From Clostridiales bacterium (GTDB taxonomy: Bacteria > Bacillota > Clostridia > Oscillospirales > Oscillospiraceae), in the NCBI GenBank assembly GCA_004551945.1, contig SFPN01000018.1, forward strand, positions 1 to 33,302: a DNA stretch of 33,302 nt, in the 5' to 3' direction. A program made the position numbers and the translations under genes. Positions 26,865 through 33,302 of this stretch are shown in pieces (position 1 is the first letter of the stretch; each line of letters opens with the position of its first letter). Below the pieces are notes generated by a model. That model was not told the DNA's origin, made no database searches, and was given only the letters and a program-made list of their open reading frames with translations.

Positions 26865-28712
26865 ATGACATCAAAACAATGGCTGGCGCTGTTCTGCGCA
26901 ACGGTCCTCTGCCTGGGGGCCTGCGTGGTGGGGTTCAACTGGCTGGCAGATCCCTTCGGGGTGTTCACCCACAAGGCCCTGGAGTGGTCTTCTTATGAGA
27001 TGACTCTGAACCCCCGCACCGCCAAGATTACCTACCTGAAGGAGCACCACCAGGAGTACGACTCCTACATTCTGGGCTGCTCTTCCACCAGCTCCTTCCC
27101 CACGGAGCAGCTCAACGAGTATCTGGACGCCAGCTTTTACAACATGATTATGTACGGGGCGGACATGCTGGACGTGGAGCAGGACGCGGTGTACCTGCTG
27201 GAAAACTACGAGGTCAAGAACCTGGTGGTGAATGTCTACCTGGACAACGCCTGCGTCTACGACCAGGTGACCAATCCCCTGTCCTACTCCATGCCCCCGG
27301 AGACCACCGGGGAAAGCGCCGCCGCCTTTTACGCCAGGTACCTGTTCATGGACCCCCGCCACAGCCTGGACAAGCTGAAGGCCATGGGAGAGGACACCTA
27401 CCTCACCCAGTCCTTTGACGTGTTCAACGAGGTCACCGGCGCCTATGACAAGAAGGTCCGGGACGCGGAGGCCATAGGGAGCCTGGAGCAGTATTACGAG
27501 AGCTACCCCATCTTTGCCGACTACCCTGAGGCTGCCTGCTTTACCGACGAGGACGCCATCACCGGCACCCTGGAGAGCCTGACCCGCATCCGGGACCTGT
27601 GCCAGGAGAAGGGCGTGAACCTGCTGGTCCTGTGCGCCCCGGTGTACGCCGACTACTGGGACTACTTCGACTTTGACCAGGTAGCCGACTTCTACACCCG
27701 GCTGGCCCAGGTCACTGACTACTGGGACTTTTCCTACAGCTCCGTGAGCTTCGAGCCCCGGTATTTTTACGACGAGACCCACTTCCGCAACTGCGTGGGG
27801 GAAATGGCCCTGGCCCGGGTCTTTGGGGATGACTCCGTGTACATCCCCCAGGACTTCGGGGTGTATGTGACAGCGGACAACGTATCCTCCCACATCCAGG
27901 ACCTGCGGGCAGCCCAGCCCCAGGCGGAGGAGAGCTGCACCGCCCAGGTGCCGGTGTTCCTCTACCACCAGATCGATCCTCAGGCGGAGGGGGACATTTC
28001 CATCACCCCAGAGCACTTTGAGGCCCAGATTGCCGCGCTGGCGGAGGCGGGATACACCGCCGTCCTCCCGGAGGATCTCCAGGCTTATGTGAACCAGGGC
28101 AAGGCTCTGCCGGAAAAGCCCATCCTCATCACCTTCGATGACGGGTATCTGAGCAACTACGAGTACGCCTGGCCCATCCTGGAAAAGTACGGGATGAAGG
28201 CCACCATCTTCGTCATCGGCTCCACCGTGGGGAACACGGAGCATTACAAGGACACGGACTACCCCATCACCCCCCACTTCACCTGGGAGCAGGCCAGGGA
28301 GATGGTGGACTCCGGAGTGATCTCCATCCAGAGCCACACCTACGACATGCACCAGTGGGCCCCCTATGAGAGCGGCCAGGCCCGGGAGAACATTCTCCGG
28401 TGGGAGAGGGAATCTGAGGATGCCTACCGCCAGGTCCTGTCCCAGGACTGCGGCCTGATTCGGGAGGCCATCACCCAGGGCACGGGGGAGGACCAGGTCC
28501 ACGTTCTGGCCTATCCCAACGGCCAGCTGGACCCCCTGGCTCAGGTGACCCTTCTGGAAAACGGCTTTGACATTCTCTTCACCACCCAGGCTTCCTGCAA
28601 CACCCTGTTGAAGGGCCAGCCCCAGTCCCTGCTGGGCCTGGGCCGGTACAACATGAACCAGGCCGTCTCCGTGGAGCAAACCCTGGAATGGGCCTCTGAC
28701 GCCCGGGGGTAA
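26865..28712 (+). CDS. DltD-like SGNH domain fused to a NodB-type polysaccharide deacetylase
   Basis: This 615-residue protein has a single N-terminal membrane anchor (residues 7-25) and an extracytoplasmic body. Residues 45-335 form an SGNH/DltD-like domain: YILGCSSTSS (68-77) carries the nucleophile Ser candidates S73/S74, LVVNVYLDNA (120-129) is an inner strand, and YFYDETHF (300-307) supplies the Asp303/His306 pair. Residues 362-612 form a polysaccharide deacetylase of the NodB fold: VFLYHQI (364-370), LITFDDGY (421-428, Asp425 and Asp426), SHTYDMH (490-496, metal His491 and His496) and AYPNGQ (549-554). The linker around 340-360 (ending CTAQ) is acidic and short. AAGGAGG precedes ATG 26865. 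It is the last gene of the operon and ends at a strong terminator. It probably transfers the acyl group to a glycan and deacetylates the same glycan. Confidence 0.85.
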   Translation: MTSKQWLALFCATVLCLGACVVGFNWLADPFGVFTHKALEWSSYEMTLNPRTAKITYLKEHHQEYDSYILGCSSTSSFPTEQLNEYLDASFYNMIMYGADMLDVEQDAVYLLENYEVKNLVVNVYLDNACVYDQVTNPLSYSMPPETTGESAAAFYARYLFMDPRHSLDKLKAMGEDTYLTQSFDVFNEVTGAYDKKVRDAEAIGSLEQYYESYPIFADYPEAACFTDEDAITGTLESLTRIRDLCQEKGVNLLVLCAPVYADYWDYFDFDQVADFYTRLAQVTDYWDFSYSSVSFEPRYFYDETHFRNCVGEMALARVFGDDSVYIPQDFGVYVTADNVSSHIQDLRAAQPQAEESCTAQVPVFLYHQIDPQAEGDISITPEHFEAQIAALAEAGYTAVLPEDLQAYVNQGKALPEKPILITFDDGYLSNYEYAWPILEKYGMKATIFVIGSTVGNTEHYKDTDYPITPHFTWEQAREMVDSGVISIQSHTYDMHQWAPYESGQARENILRWERESEDAYRQVLSQDCGLIREAITQGTGEDQVHVLAYPNGQLDPLAQVTLLENGFDILFTTQASCNTLLKGQPQSLLGLGRYNMNQAVSVEQTLEWASDARG

Positions 28713-28724
28713 CAAAGGCACAAG

Positions 28725-28768
28725 AAAAAGGACTTCTCTGCTGGTGACAGCAGGGAAGTCCTTTTTTT
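28725..28768. terminator. Bidirectional terminator between the acylation operon and truA
   Basis: A 13-bp stem GGACTTCTCTGCT/AGCAGGGAAGTCC (28730-28742 with 28749-28761, one G-U pair) is flanked by AAAAA on the left and TTTTTTT on the right. It can end both convergent transcripts. Confidence 0.92.
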
Positions 28769-28788
28769 GTTTTGGACCAGTCCTTCGC

Positions 28789-29526
28789 TCAATACCGCAC
28801 TTCTTCCAGGCACAGCCCGCAGGCAGGGACGGTTTCTCCGGCTTTGGTCCGGTCGCCGCTGGACAGGATAGCCTCCATATCCTCCGGCTCCAGCTCTCCC
28901 CGGCCCACGGCCAGGAGGGTACCCACCAGGATGCGCACCATGTGGTACAAAAACCCGTCCCCGGAAAAGGTCAGCCGTAGCTCCGGGCCCAGGTCCTCAA
29001 TATTGATGCTCTCCAGGGTGCGCACCGTGGACTTTTTGAACTTCTTCAGGGAGCAGAAGGCCCGGAAATCCCGGCGGCCCACCAGCCGGTCCGCCGCCCG
29101 ACGCATTCTGTCCAGGTCCAGAGGTTCCCGGTAAAAGTAAAGGTAGTTCCTCTCAAAAACGTTGGGGTCCTCGCTCCGCCAGATGCGGTACACATAGGTC
29201 TTTCCCACGCAGGACAGCCGGGCGTGAAACCGGGGCGGGGCCTCCTCCAGGGAGATGGCCCCGATGTCCGCCGGCAGGTACTGGCGCAGCCCCGCCAGGA
29301 TTTCCTGGGGCGTCCAGTCGGTTTTTGCCCGGAAGGAGGCCACCTGCCCCCGGGCGTGGGTGCCCCCGTCGGTGCGGCCGGAGCCGGCCACCTCCACCGG
29401 CTGGTCCAGTAGCCGGGAGAGCAGGGTCTCCAGCTTTCCCTGGATGGTGTTGTCCGTGTTTCCCTGCTTCTGCCATCCCTTCCAGCGGGTGCCGTCATAG
29501 CAGAGCGTCAGGCGATAATTGGGCAT
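28789..29526 (-). CDS. truA: tRNA pseudouridine synthase A
   Basis: TruA makes pseudouridine at tRNA positions 38-40. The protein has 245 residues, standard length. It starts YRLTLCYDGTRWKGWQ. The catalytic block is AGSGRTDGGTHARGQVASF with the catalytic Asp at about 53. Most TruA proteins have GRTDAGVHA; here it is GRTDGGTHA, a variant seen in some clostridial paralogues. FLYHMVRILVGTLLAVGRG near 205 is the conserved C-terminal segment. GGAGGAGG lies 8 bases before ATG 29526. The promoter is at 29556-29584. Some Firmicutes have two TruA copies, so this could be the second one. Confidence 0.92.
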   Translation of the reverse strand: MPNYRLTLCYDGTRWKGWQKQGNTDNTIQGKLETLLSRLLDQPVEVAGSGRTDGGTHARGQVASFRAKTDWTPQEILAGLRQYLPADIGAISLEEAPPRFHARLSCVGKTYVYRIWRSEDPNVFERNYLYFYREPLDLDRMRRAADRLVGRRDFRAFCSLKKFKKSTVRTLESINIEDLGPELRLTFSGDGFLYHMVRILVGTLLAVGRGELEPEDMEAILSSGDRTKAGETVPACGLCLEEVRY

Positions 29527-29555
29527 AGACTTTCCTCCTCCCCACTTCTGCTGTC

Positions 29556-29584
29556 ATTATACCGTCCGGGCCGGACCGCGGCAA
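29556..29584 (-). promoter_or_regulatory. truA promoter
   Basis: On minus, TTGCCG (29579-29584), 17-base spacer, TATAAT (29556-29561), 30 bases before the ATG. The spacer holds a perfect GTCCGG-C-CCGGAC palindrome, a possible operator. Confidence 0.75.
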
Positions 29585-29821
29585 CGGATTTCGTGATTTT
29601 GCCGGTTTCCCCGCTAAAATTTTTTGAAATTTTTTCACTGGCAATCACCCTTTTGAAATCTGGAAGATTCCGGGAAATATTTTTGTCAATCTGTCAATTT
29701 TTCCATCCGTTTAAAACACTTTATCTCGTTTTCTCTCCTGTCGCGCCCCCTTGCGGCCCAAGGGGTTGACCAATTCCCCCGTTTGGGCCGGTGGTTTGGG
29801 CAAACTGTTGAAAACAACAGC

Positions 29822-29850
29822 TTGCAATCTCCCTGGTTTTAGTGTAAAGT
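29822..29850 (+). promoter_or_regulatory. Candidate promoter of the NSS transporter
   Basis: TTGCAA (29822-29827), 17-base spacer, TAAAGT (29845-29850). It predicts a leader of about 120 bases that includes the palindrome at 29914-29925. Confidence 0.55.
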
Positions 29851-29977
29851 GGTCTCATCAAACCGAACGCCCGCCCCGGAACCTTTGGCGCGGCGTTCCC
29901 TTCCTCAGCCCGTACTCCCGGGAGTTTGCTGCCTCCGGGGGCGCGGATTTTCTATCTTACAAAGGAGAGAGAAACAA

Positions 29978-31417
29978 ATGCAAGAGAACAAACGTGGCCA
30001 GTGGGGGAGCACTTTCGGCTTCCTTATGGCCTCCATCGGCTCGGCCATCGGCCTGGGCAACCTGTGGGGCTTCCCCTACAAAATGGGCTCCAGCGGCGGC
30101 TTCGCCTTCCTGGTGGTCTACCTGATCCTGGTGGTCCTGGCCGGCGTGGCCCTGATGATGGGCGAGTTCGCCCTGGGCCGCAAGACCGGCACCGGCGTCG
30201 GCGCCTACGCCGCTCTGTCCAAAAAGTACCGGGTCATCGGCTGGATGGCCGCCTTCTGCCCCTTTCTGATCCTCAGCTTCTACGCGGTGCTGGCCGGCAT
30301 GACCCTGCGGTACTGCGTGGGCTTCCTGGTGCAGATCTTCGGGGCCGACGGCTTTGCCGGCCAGGGCTCCAGCTTCTTCGGCTTCCTGCTGTATGACAGC
30401 AAGAGCATGGTCCTCTTCCTGGCTCTGGCCATGATCGTCACCATGGTGGTGGTTATGGGCGGCATCCAGGGCGGCATCGAGAAGTTCAGCAAGGCCGTGA
30501 TGCCCGCCCTGGGCGTCATCCTCATCGGCATCATCATCTTCGTTGCCATGCAGCCCGGCGCCATCGAGGGCTACAAGTTCATGTTCAAGCCCGACTTCTC
30601 CGTCTTCGCTGACCCCAAGAGCTTCTTCAACGTGCTCAAAACTGCCTCCGGCCAGATGTTCTTCTCCCTGTCTCTGGCCATGGGCATCAACATCACCTTC
30701 GGCTCCTACCTGAGCAAGGACAAGAGCATCCAGAAGAACGCCGTCATCGTCCCCTTCTCCGACACCCTCTTCGCCCTGCTGGCCGGCATGATGATCATGC
30801 CCGCCTGCGCCGCCTTCGGCGTGGACTACGGCCAGGGCCCTGGCCTGCTCTTCGCCTCCATGCAGAAGGTCTTCCTGGACGGCATGGGCGGAACCGTGGG
30901 CAACGTGGTGGGCTTCCTGTTCTACTTCCTGGTGTTCATCGCCGCCATTACCTCCTCCATCGCCCTGCTGGAAGTGTGCACCTCCTCCGTGGTGGACCGT
31001 CAGCTGAGAAAGGGCAAGGAGCCCAACCGGAAGAAGATCTCCCTGGTGTTCGCCATCGCCATCTTCATCGTGGGCCTGCCCGCTGCCCTGGACGCTCTGG
31101 GCTCCGGCGGCGCTGCTCTAAAGGCTCCCTTCGAGCTGCTGGGTCTGGAAATCGGCGGCTCCGGCTACGCCATGTGGAACGATTGCTGGCTGGACTTCTA
31201 CGACATGATCACCGAGGGTGTGCTGATGCCGCTGGGCGCTCTGCTCATGAGCCTGCTGCTGGGCTGGGGTCTGCCCAACCTGGTGAAGGACGAGTGCGAG
31301 GAGGACGGCAAGCCCTTCCGGGGCGCGGCTTACTTTAAGTTCGCTTTCCGCTTCCTCATCCCCGTTATTATGGTCATCGTTCTGGCAACCCAGATCCAGT
31401 CCTTCTTCAACCTGTAA
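29978..31417 (+). CDS. Sodium-dependent transporter, neurotransmitter:sodium symporter (SNF/NSS) family
   Basis: This is a 479-residue inner-membrane symporter with the LeuT fold. The family signature at the N-terminus is MASIGSAIGLGNLWGFPYKM (residues 17-36), with the unwound helix 1 that binds substrate and Na+. Helix 6/8 blocks include SGQMFFSLSLAMGINITFGSY and AAITSSIALLEV, the latter with the Ser pair of the second Na+ site. Bacterial members import amino acids (Trp, Tyr, Leu, Ala and others); the substrate cannot be told. About 11-12 helices are present. The start is ATG 29978 with AAAGGAGA about 9 bases before; the longer frame from 29849 overlaps the promoter. It is monocistronic, closed by a strong terminator. 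Confidence 0.93.
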   Translation: MQENKRGQWGSTFGFLMASIGSAIGLGNLWGFPYKMGSSGGFAFLVVYLILVVLAGVALMMGEFALGRKTGTGVGAYAALSKKYRVIGWMAAFCPFLILSFYAVLAGMTLRYCVGFLVQIFGADGFAGQGSSFFGFLLYDSKSMVLFLALAMIVTMVVVMGGIQGGIEKFSKAVMPALGVILIGIIIFVAMQPGAIEGYKFMFKPDFSVFADPKSFFNVLKTASGQMFFSLSLAMGINITFGSYLSKDKSIQKNAVIVPFSDTLFALLAGMMIMPACAAFGVDYGQGPGLLFASMQKVFLDGMGGTVGNVVGFLFYFLVFIAAITSSIALLEVCTSSVVDRQLRKGKEPNRKKISLVFAIAIFIVGLPAALDALGSGGAALKAPFELLGLEIGGSGYAMWNDCWLDFYDMITEGVLMPLGALLMSLLLGWGLPNLVKDECEEDGKPFRGAAYFKFAFRFLIPVIMVIVLATQIQSFFNL

Positions 31418-31434
31418 CCCGCTTACATCACAAA

Positions 31435-31485
31435 CAACAAAGCTGCGCTGCAGAAATCGGTTCTGCAGCGCAGCTTTGTTTGTTT
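31435..31485 (+). terminator. Strong terminator of the NSS transporter gene
   Basis: An 18-bp perfect stem CAAAGCTGCGCTGCAGAA/TTCTGCAGCGCAGCTTTG with loop ATCGG (31438-31478) is followed by TTTGTTT. Confidence 0.93.
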
Positions 31486-31751
31486 CGGGACGCTTTTGGC
31501 AAAGGCTTTTCCGCCTGCCCGGCGGGGGCCCCATTTCTTTGAAGAAATGGGGGAAAGAACACCAGGGGGAGAGAGGTTCTCTCCCCCTGGACCCCCGCTC
31601 TCCGGTTTGTACAGACTTGCGGGGCTGTGCGTTTTGGTGTTTGGGTGGGGCTGCCGCTTATCTCTTGTGACGCCGTACAGAAGCGCGCCCACCGGCTGGG
31701 CGCGCATACAGCGGGAGGAATCCTGCTGTGGGAGGGGACAACAGTGTGGGG
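31486..31751. repeat. Palindrome-rich intergenic element
   Basis: This stretch (the NSS-MATE gap is 334 bases in all) holds CCCCATTTCTT-TG-AAGAAATGGGG (31529-31552), CCAGGGGGAGAG-5-CTCTCCCCCTGG (31562-31590), GCGCGCCCA-5-TGGGCGCGC (31683-31705) and ACAGCGGGA/TCCTGCTGT with one mismatch (31708-31729). Three are perfect. None has a T-run on either strand. It looks like a dispersed non-coding repeat, similar in style to 8456-8688. Confidence 0.6.
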
Positions 31752-33095
31752 TTACCCTTCTTTCACCATGGACCGCCTCCACACGCCGGTGCGCTCGTAG
31801 AGATATCCCAGGGGAACGGAGGAGGCCGGGGCGATGGCGCAGGCCCAGAAGATTCCCACAAGGCCCATGGTGTGGTTGAGAATCACCGCCATCACCACCC
31901 GCACAACGATGCAGTTGAGCAGGCTGGAGCCCAGGGCAAAGAGGGTGTGACCCGCCCCCAGGGGCAGGGCGTTGTACACCATAAAGCTGGCGTAAAAGAT
32001 CTGTCCCAGGATTTCAATCCGCAGGTTTTTCAAGGCAATCTCCATGGTGACCGGGTCCGGATGGAAGACAGAGAGAATCTGGGGGGCGAAAATCTCAATG
32101 AGAACGATGAGCACCGCCGCCACCCCCAGGGAGATGCGCATGGCGATGTGCACCACCTTGCTGGCCCGGTCGTACTTCTGGGCCCCCAGGCACTGGGCAA
32201 TCATGGTGGTGGCCGCCGTGTAGATGGCCATGGTGAACATCAGAGCCACGTCCTTGACCTTGGCGCAAATGCCGCTGGCCGCCGAGGCCTCCACCCCGTA
32301 CCGGTTAATCAGGAAGGTCATGGCCAGCCAGGACAGGCCCACCACGGTCATCTGGATGGCGGTGGGAATGCCCAGCTTCAGCATCTGGACCAGCTTGCCC
32401 CGGTGCAAATAGCCCTCCCCCTTATCTCCCAGGCCAAACAGCTCCCGCTGGCCCAGAACATAGATGAGGCAGACCACAAAGCTGGCCCCCTGAGAGAACA
32501 CGGTGGCCAGAGCCGCACCCCGGACGCCCCAGCGAAGAACGCCCATCAGGAGAATATCCAGGGCGATGTTGCACCCGGCGGTGACCGCCACGCAGTAAAA
32601 GGGCTGCTTGGAGTTACCCACCGACCGGAGCATGGCCGCCAGGGCATTGTAGCCAAAAATGAACACCAGACCCAGGGCGCACAGCCGCAGGTACTCGGTG
32701 GCCTCTCCCAAAGCGGGAGCCTTCAGCGCCAGCAGGACCGGCCGGCTGCACAGAATCATCACCAGGGTCATGACCACCCCGGTGGTGACCGCGAAGGTAA
32801 AGAGGGTGCGGTTGGTCTCCTTCCGGTTGGCATGGTCGCGACTTCCAAAATACTGACCCATGAGGATATTGCCGCCGGTGGTGATGCCCATAATAATCTG
32901 GGTGAGAATCACCATCACCTGCCCGGCGTTGTTGATGGCGGAGATGCCGTCCTTGCCGATAAACCACCCGGCCACAATCAGGTCCGTAATGGAATAGGCC
33001 GACTGAAGCAGGGAGGAGAGCACCACCGGCAAAGCGTAGATAATCAGCTTTTTCCAAATGACGCCTTCCGTGAGATCCATTTGTCCCTTTGCCAA
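31752..33095 (-). CDS. MATE-family multidrug/metabolite exporter
   Basis: This is a 447-residue protein with twelve predicted helices in two homologous halves. The N-terminal half starts MDLTEGVIWKKLIIYALPVVLSSLLQSAYSITDLIVAGWFIG, the hallmark of MATE exporters (its first helix supplies the cation-site region). The C-terminal half repeats the pattern near LGIPTAIQMTVVGLSWLAM. MATE proteins export cationic drugs or metabolites using Na+ or H+. The start is taken as TTG 33095 because AAGGAGG lies 8 bases upstream; ATG 33080 with a weaker AAAGGG is the alternative. The frame continues further upstream but over the promoter. No regulator is adjacent in the window. Confidence 0.9.
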   Translation of the reverse strand: MAKGQMDLTEGVIWKKLIIYALPVVLSSLLQSAYSITDLIVAGWFIGKDGISAINNAGQVMVILTQIIMGITTGGNILMGQYFGSRDHANRKETNRTLFTFAVTTGVVMTLVMILCSRPVLLALKAPALGEATEYLRLCALGLVFIFGYNALAAMLRSVGNSKQPFYCVAVTAGCNIALDILLMGVLRWGVRGAALATVFSQGASFVVCLIYVLGQRELFGLGDKGEGYLHRGKLVQMLKLGIPTAIQMTVVGLSWLAMTFLINRYGVEASAASGICAKVKDVALMFTMAIYTAATTMIAQCLGAQKYDRASKVVHIAMRISLGVAAVLIVLIEIFAPQILSVFHPDPVTMEIALKNLRIEILGQIFYASFMVYNALPLGAGHTLFALGSSLLNCIVVRVVMAVILNHTMGLVGIFWACAIAPASSVPLGYLYERTGVWRRSMVKEG

Positions 33096-33137
33096 TCCGT
33101 CCGCCTCCTTCCCCTTGTATCTCTGGTAGACAAAAGA

Positions 33138-33166
33138 AGTATACCACAGTTTCCGCTGGTTTGAAA
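33138..33166 (-). promoter_or_regulatory. Promoter of the MATE gene
   Basis: On minus, TTTCAA (33161-33166), 17-base spacer, TATACT (33138-33143) with an extended TGG immediately before the -10. Confidence 0.7.
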
Positions 33167-33302
33167 GAGCCAGACCCAACCGGGGAGAACTGGAAAAACT
33201 TCCCTGTAGGTTTGTCAATGATGTGTTACACATTCGGGAAAGCGGAGAGGATCTGTAAAGGAGAGTGCCAGGCGAGGGGTCTCATAGGGAAGTTGTTGTA
33301 TT

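Larger units (their letters stand above)
29527..29977. other. 451-base gene-free region between truA and the NSS transporter
   Basis: Besides the truA promoter it holds an AT-rich tract (about 29580-29740), a long imperfect hairpin GGCCCAAGGGG...CCCC-GTTTGGGCC (29755-29789), a small CTGTTG-AAAA-CAACAG hairpin (29805-29820), the putative transporter promoter (29822-29850) and a 12-base perfect palindrome ACTCCCGGGAGT (29914-29925) in the leader. No open frame with coding character or known riboswitch core was recognised. Confidence 0.6.

Noticed and set aside
22723..28712. Reading the operon as a non-ribosomal peptide or siderophore cluster
   Set aside because: There is a single stand-alone adenylating enzyme of DltA length, no condensation or thioesterase domain, and an MBOAT plus SGNH partner, which fits envelope acylation better.
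26871..28721. 616-codon minus-strand frame opposite the SGNH-NodB gene
   Set aside because: Exact antisense mirror of the real gene, without ribosome site or domain.
31728..33164. 478-codon plus-strand frame opposite the MATE gene
   Set aside because: Charged, His/Gln/Gly-rich shadow. The minus strand encodes a clear twelve-helix MATE protein with promoter and ribosome site.
33221..33233. ATGTGT-T-ACACAT palindrome near the window edge
   Set aside because: It resembles an operator, but no gene or promoter in the window can be tied to it and 13 bases can arise by chance.

Overview
The window looks like a chromosomal segment of a GC-rich Clostridia-class Firmicute, most likely an Oscillospiraceae gut bacterium of the Flavonifractor / Oscillibacter / Intestinimonas type. 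This is inferred from strongly GC-biased third codon positions, near-consensus sigma-A promoters (TTGACA / TATAAT), AGGAGG ribosome sites, CCA-encoding tRNA genes, NiaR control of NAD genes, an SLH surface protein, and ECF sigma / anti-sigma pairs of the kind common in that family. No phage, CRISPR array or rRNA gene is visible.

Layout. 1-2250 is an eroded, partly AT-rich accessory stretch: the edge of an iron-type ABC substrate-binding gene, a decapitated ECF sigma factor fused to foreign DNA, its anti-sigma-like partner, an IS3-family transposase scrap, an AT-rich orphan membrane protein and two more gene fragments. It ends at a tRNA-Leu(UAG) gene. 2595-10801 is a complete arginine operon, argG-argH-argC-argJ-argB-argD-argF, with ArgR-like boxes upstream. 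10884-12444 (minus) is an intact ECF sigma / anti-sigma pair. 12614-16473 is a divergent NAD regulon: nadB-nadC-niaR on minus and nadA on plus, sharing a 180-bp control region with inverted NiaR-like boxes. 16531-18705 (minus) carries an SLH/Ig-like surface protein and a SEDS glycosyltransferase (RodA/FtsW). 18865-20663 holds tsaE-tsaB-upp. 20764-22624 holds two identical tRNA-Leu(CAG) genes flanking an HTH-membrane regulator. 22723-28712 is a five-gene envelope acylation operon. It is followed by truA (minus), a sodium:neurotransmitter-symporter family transporter (plus) and a MATE exporter (minus).

The most interesting system is the 22723-28712 operon. It resembles dltABCD but differs at almost every step. 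The adenylating enzyme has Gly where DltA has the Cys that governs D-alanine selection. A GNAT acyltransferase is inserted. The carrier protein has an E-S-L rather than D-S-M phosphopantetheine site. The MBOAT is AlgI-sized and ends in a Tyr-containing hexapeptide (FIYKQF) that fits the extracytoplasmic acyl-shuttle motif found on DltX or fused to MBOATs. The last protein fuses a DltD-like SGNH acyltransferase/hydrolase domain to a NodB-type polysaccharide deacetylase. I infer a machine that activates an amino acid or derivative in the cytosol, hands it across the membrane and couples esterification of a surface glycan to deacetylation. Substrate and polymer are unknown.

Several intergenic regions (6284-6310, 8456-8688, 31486-31751) hold dense perfect palindromes that look like dispersed repeat elements.
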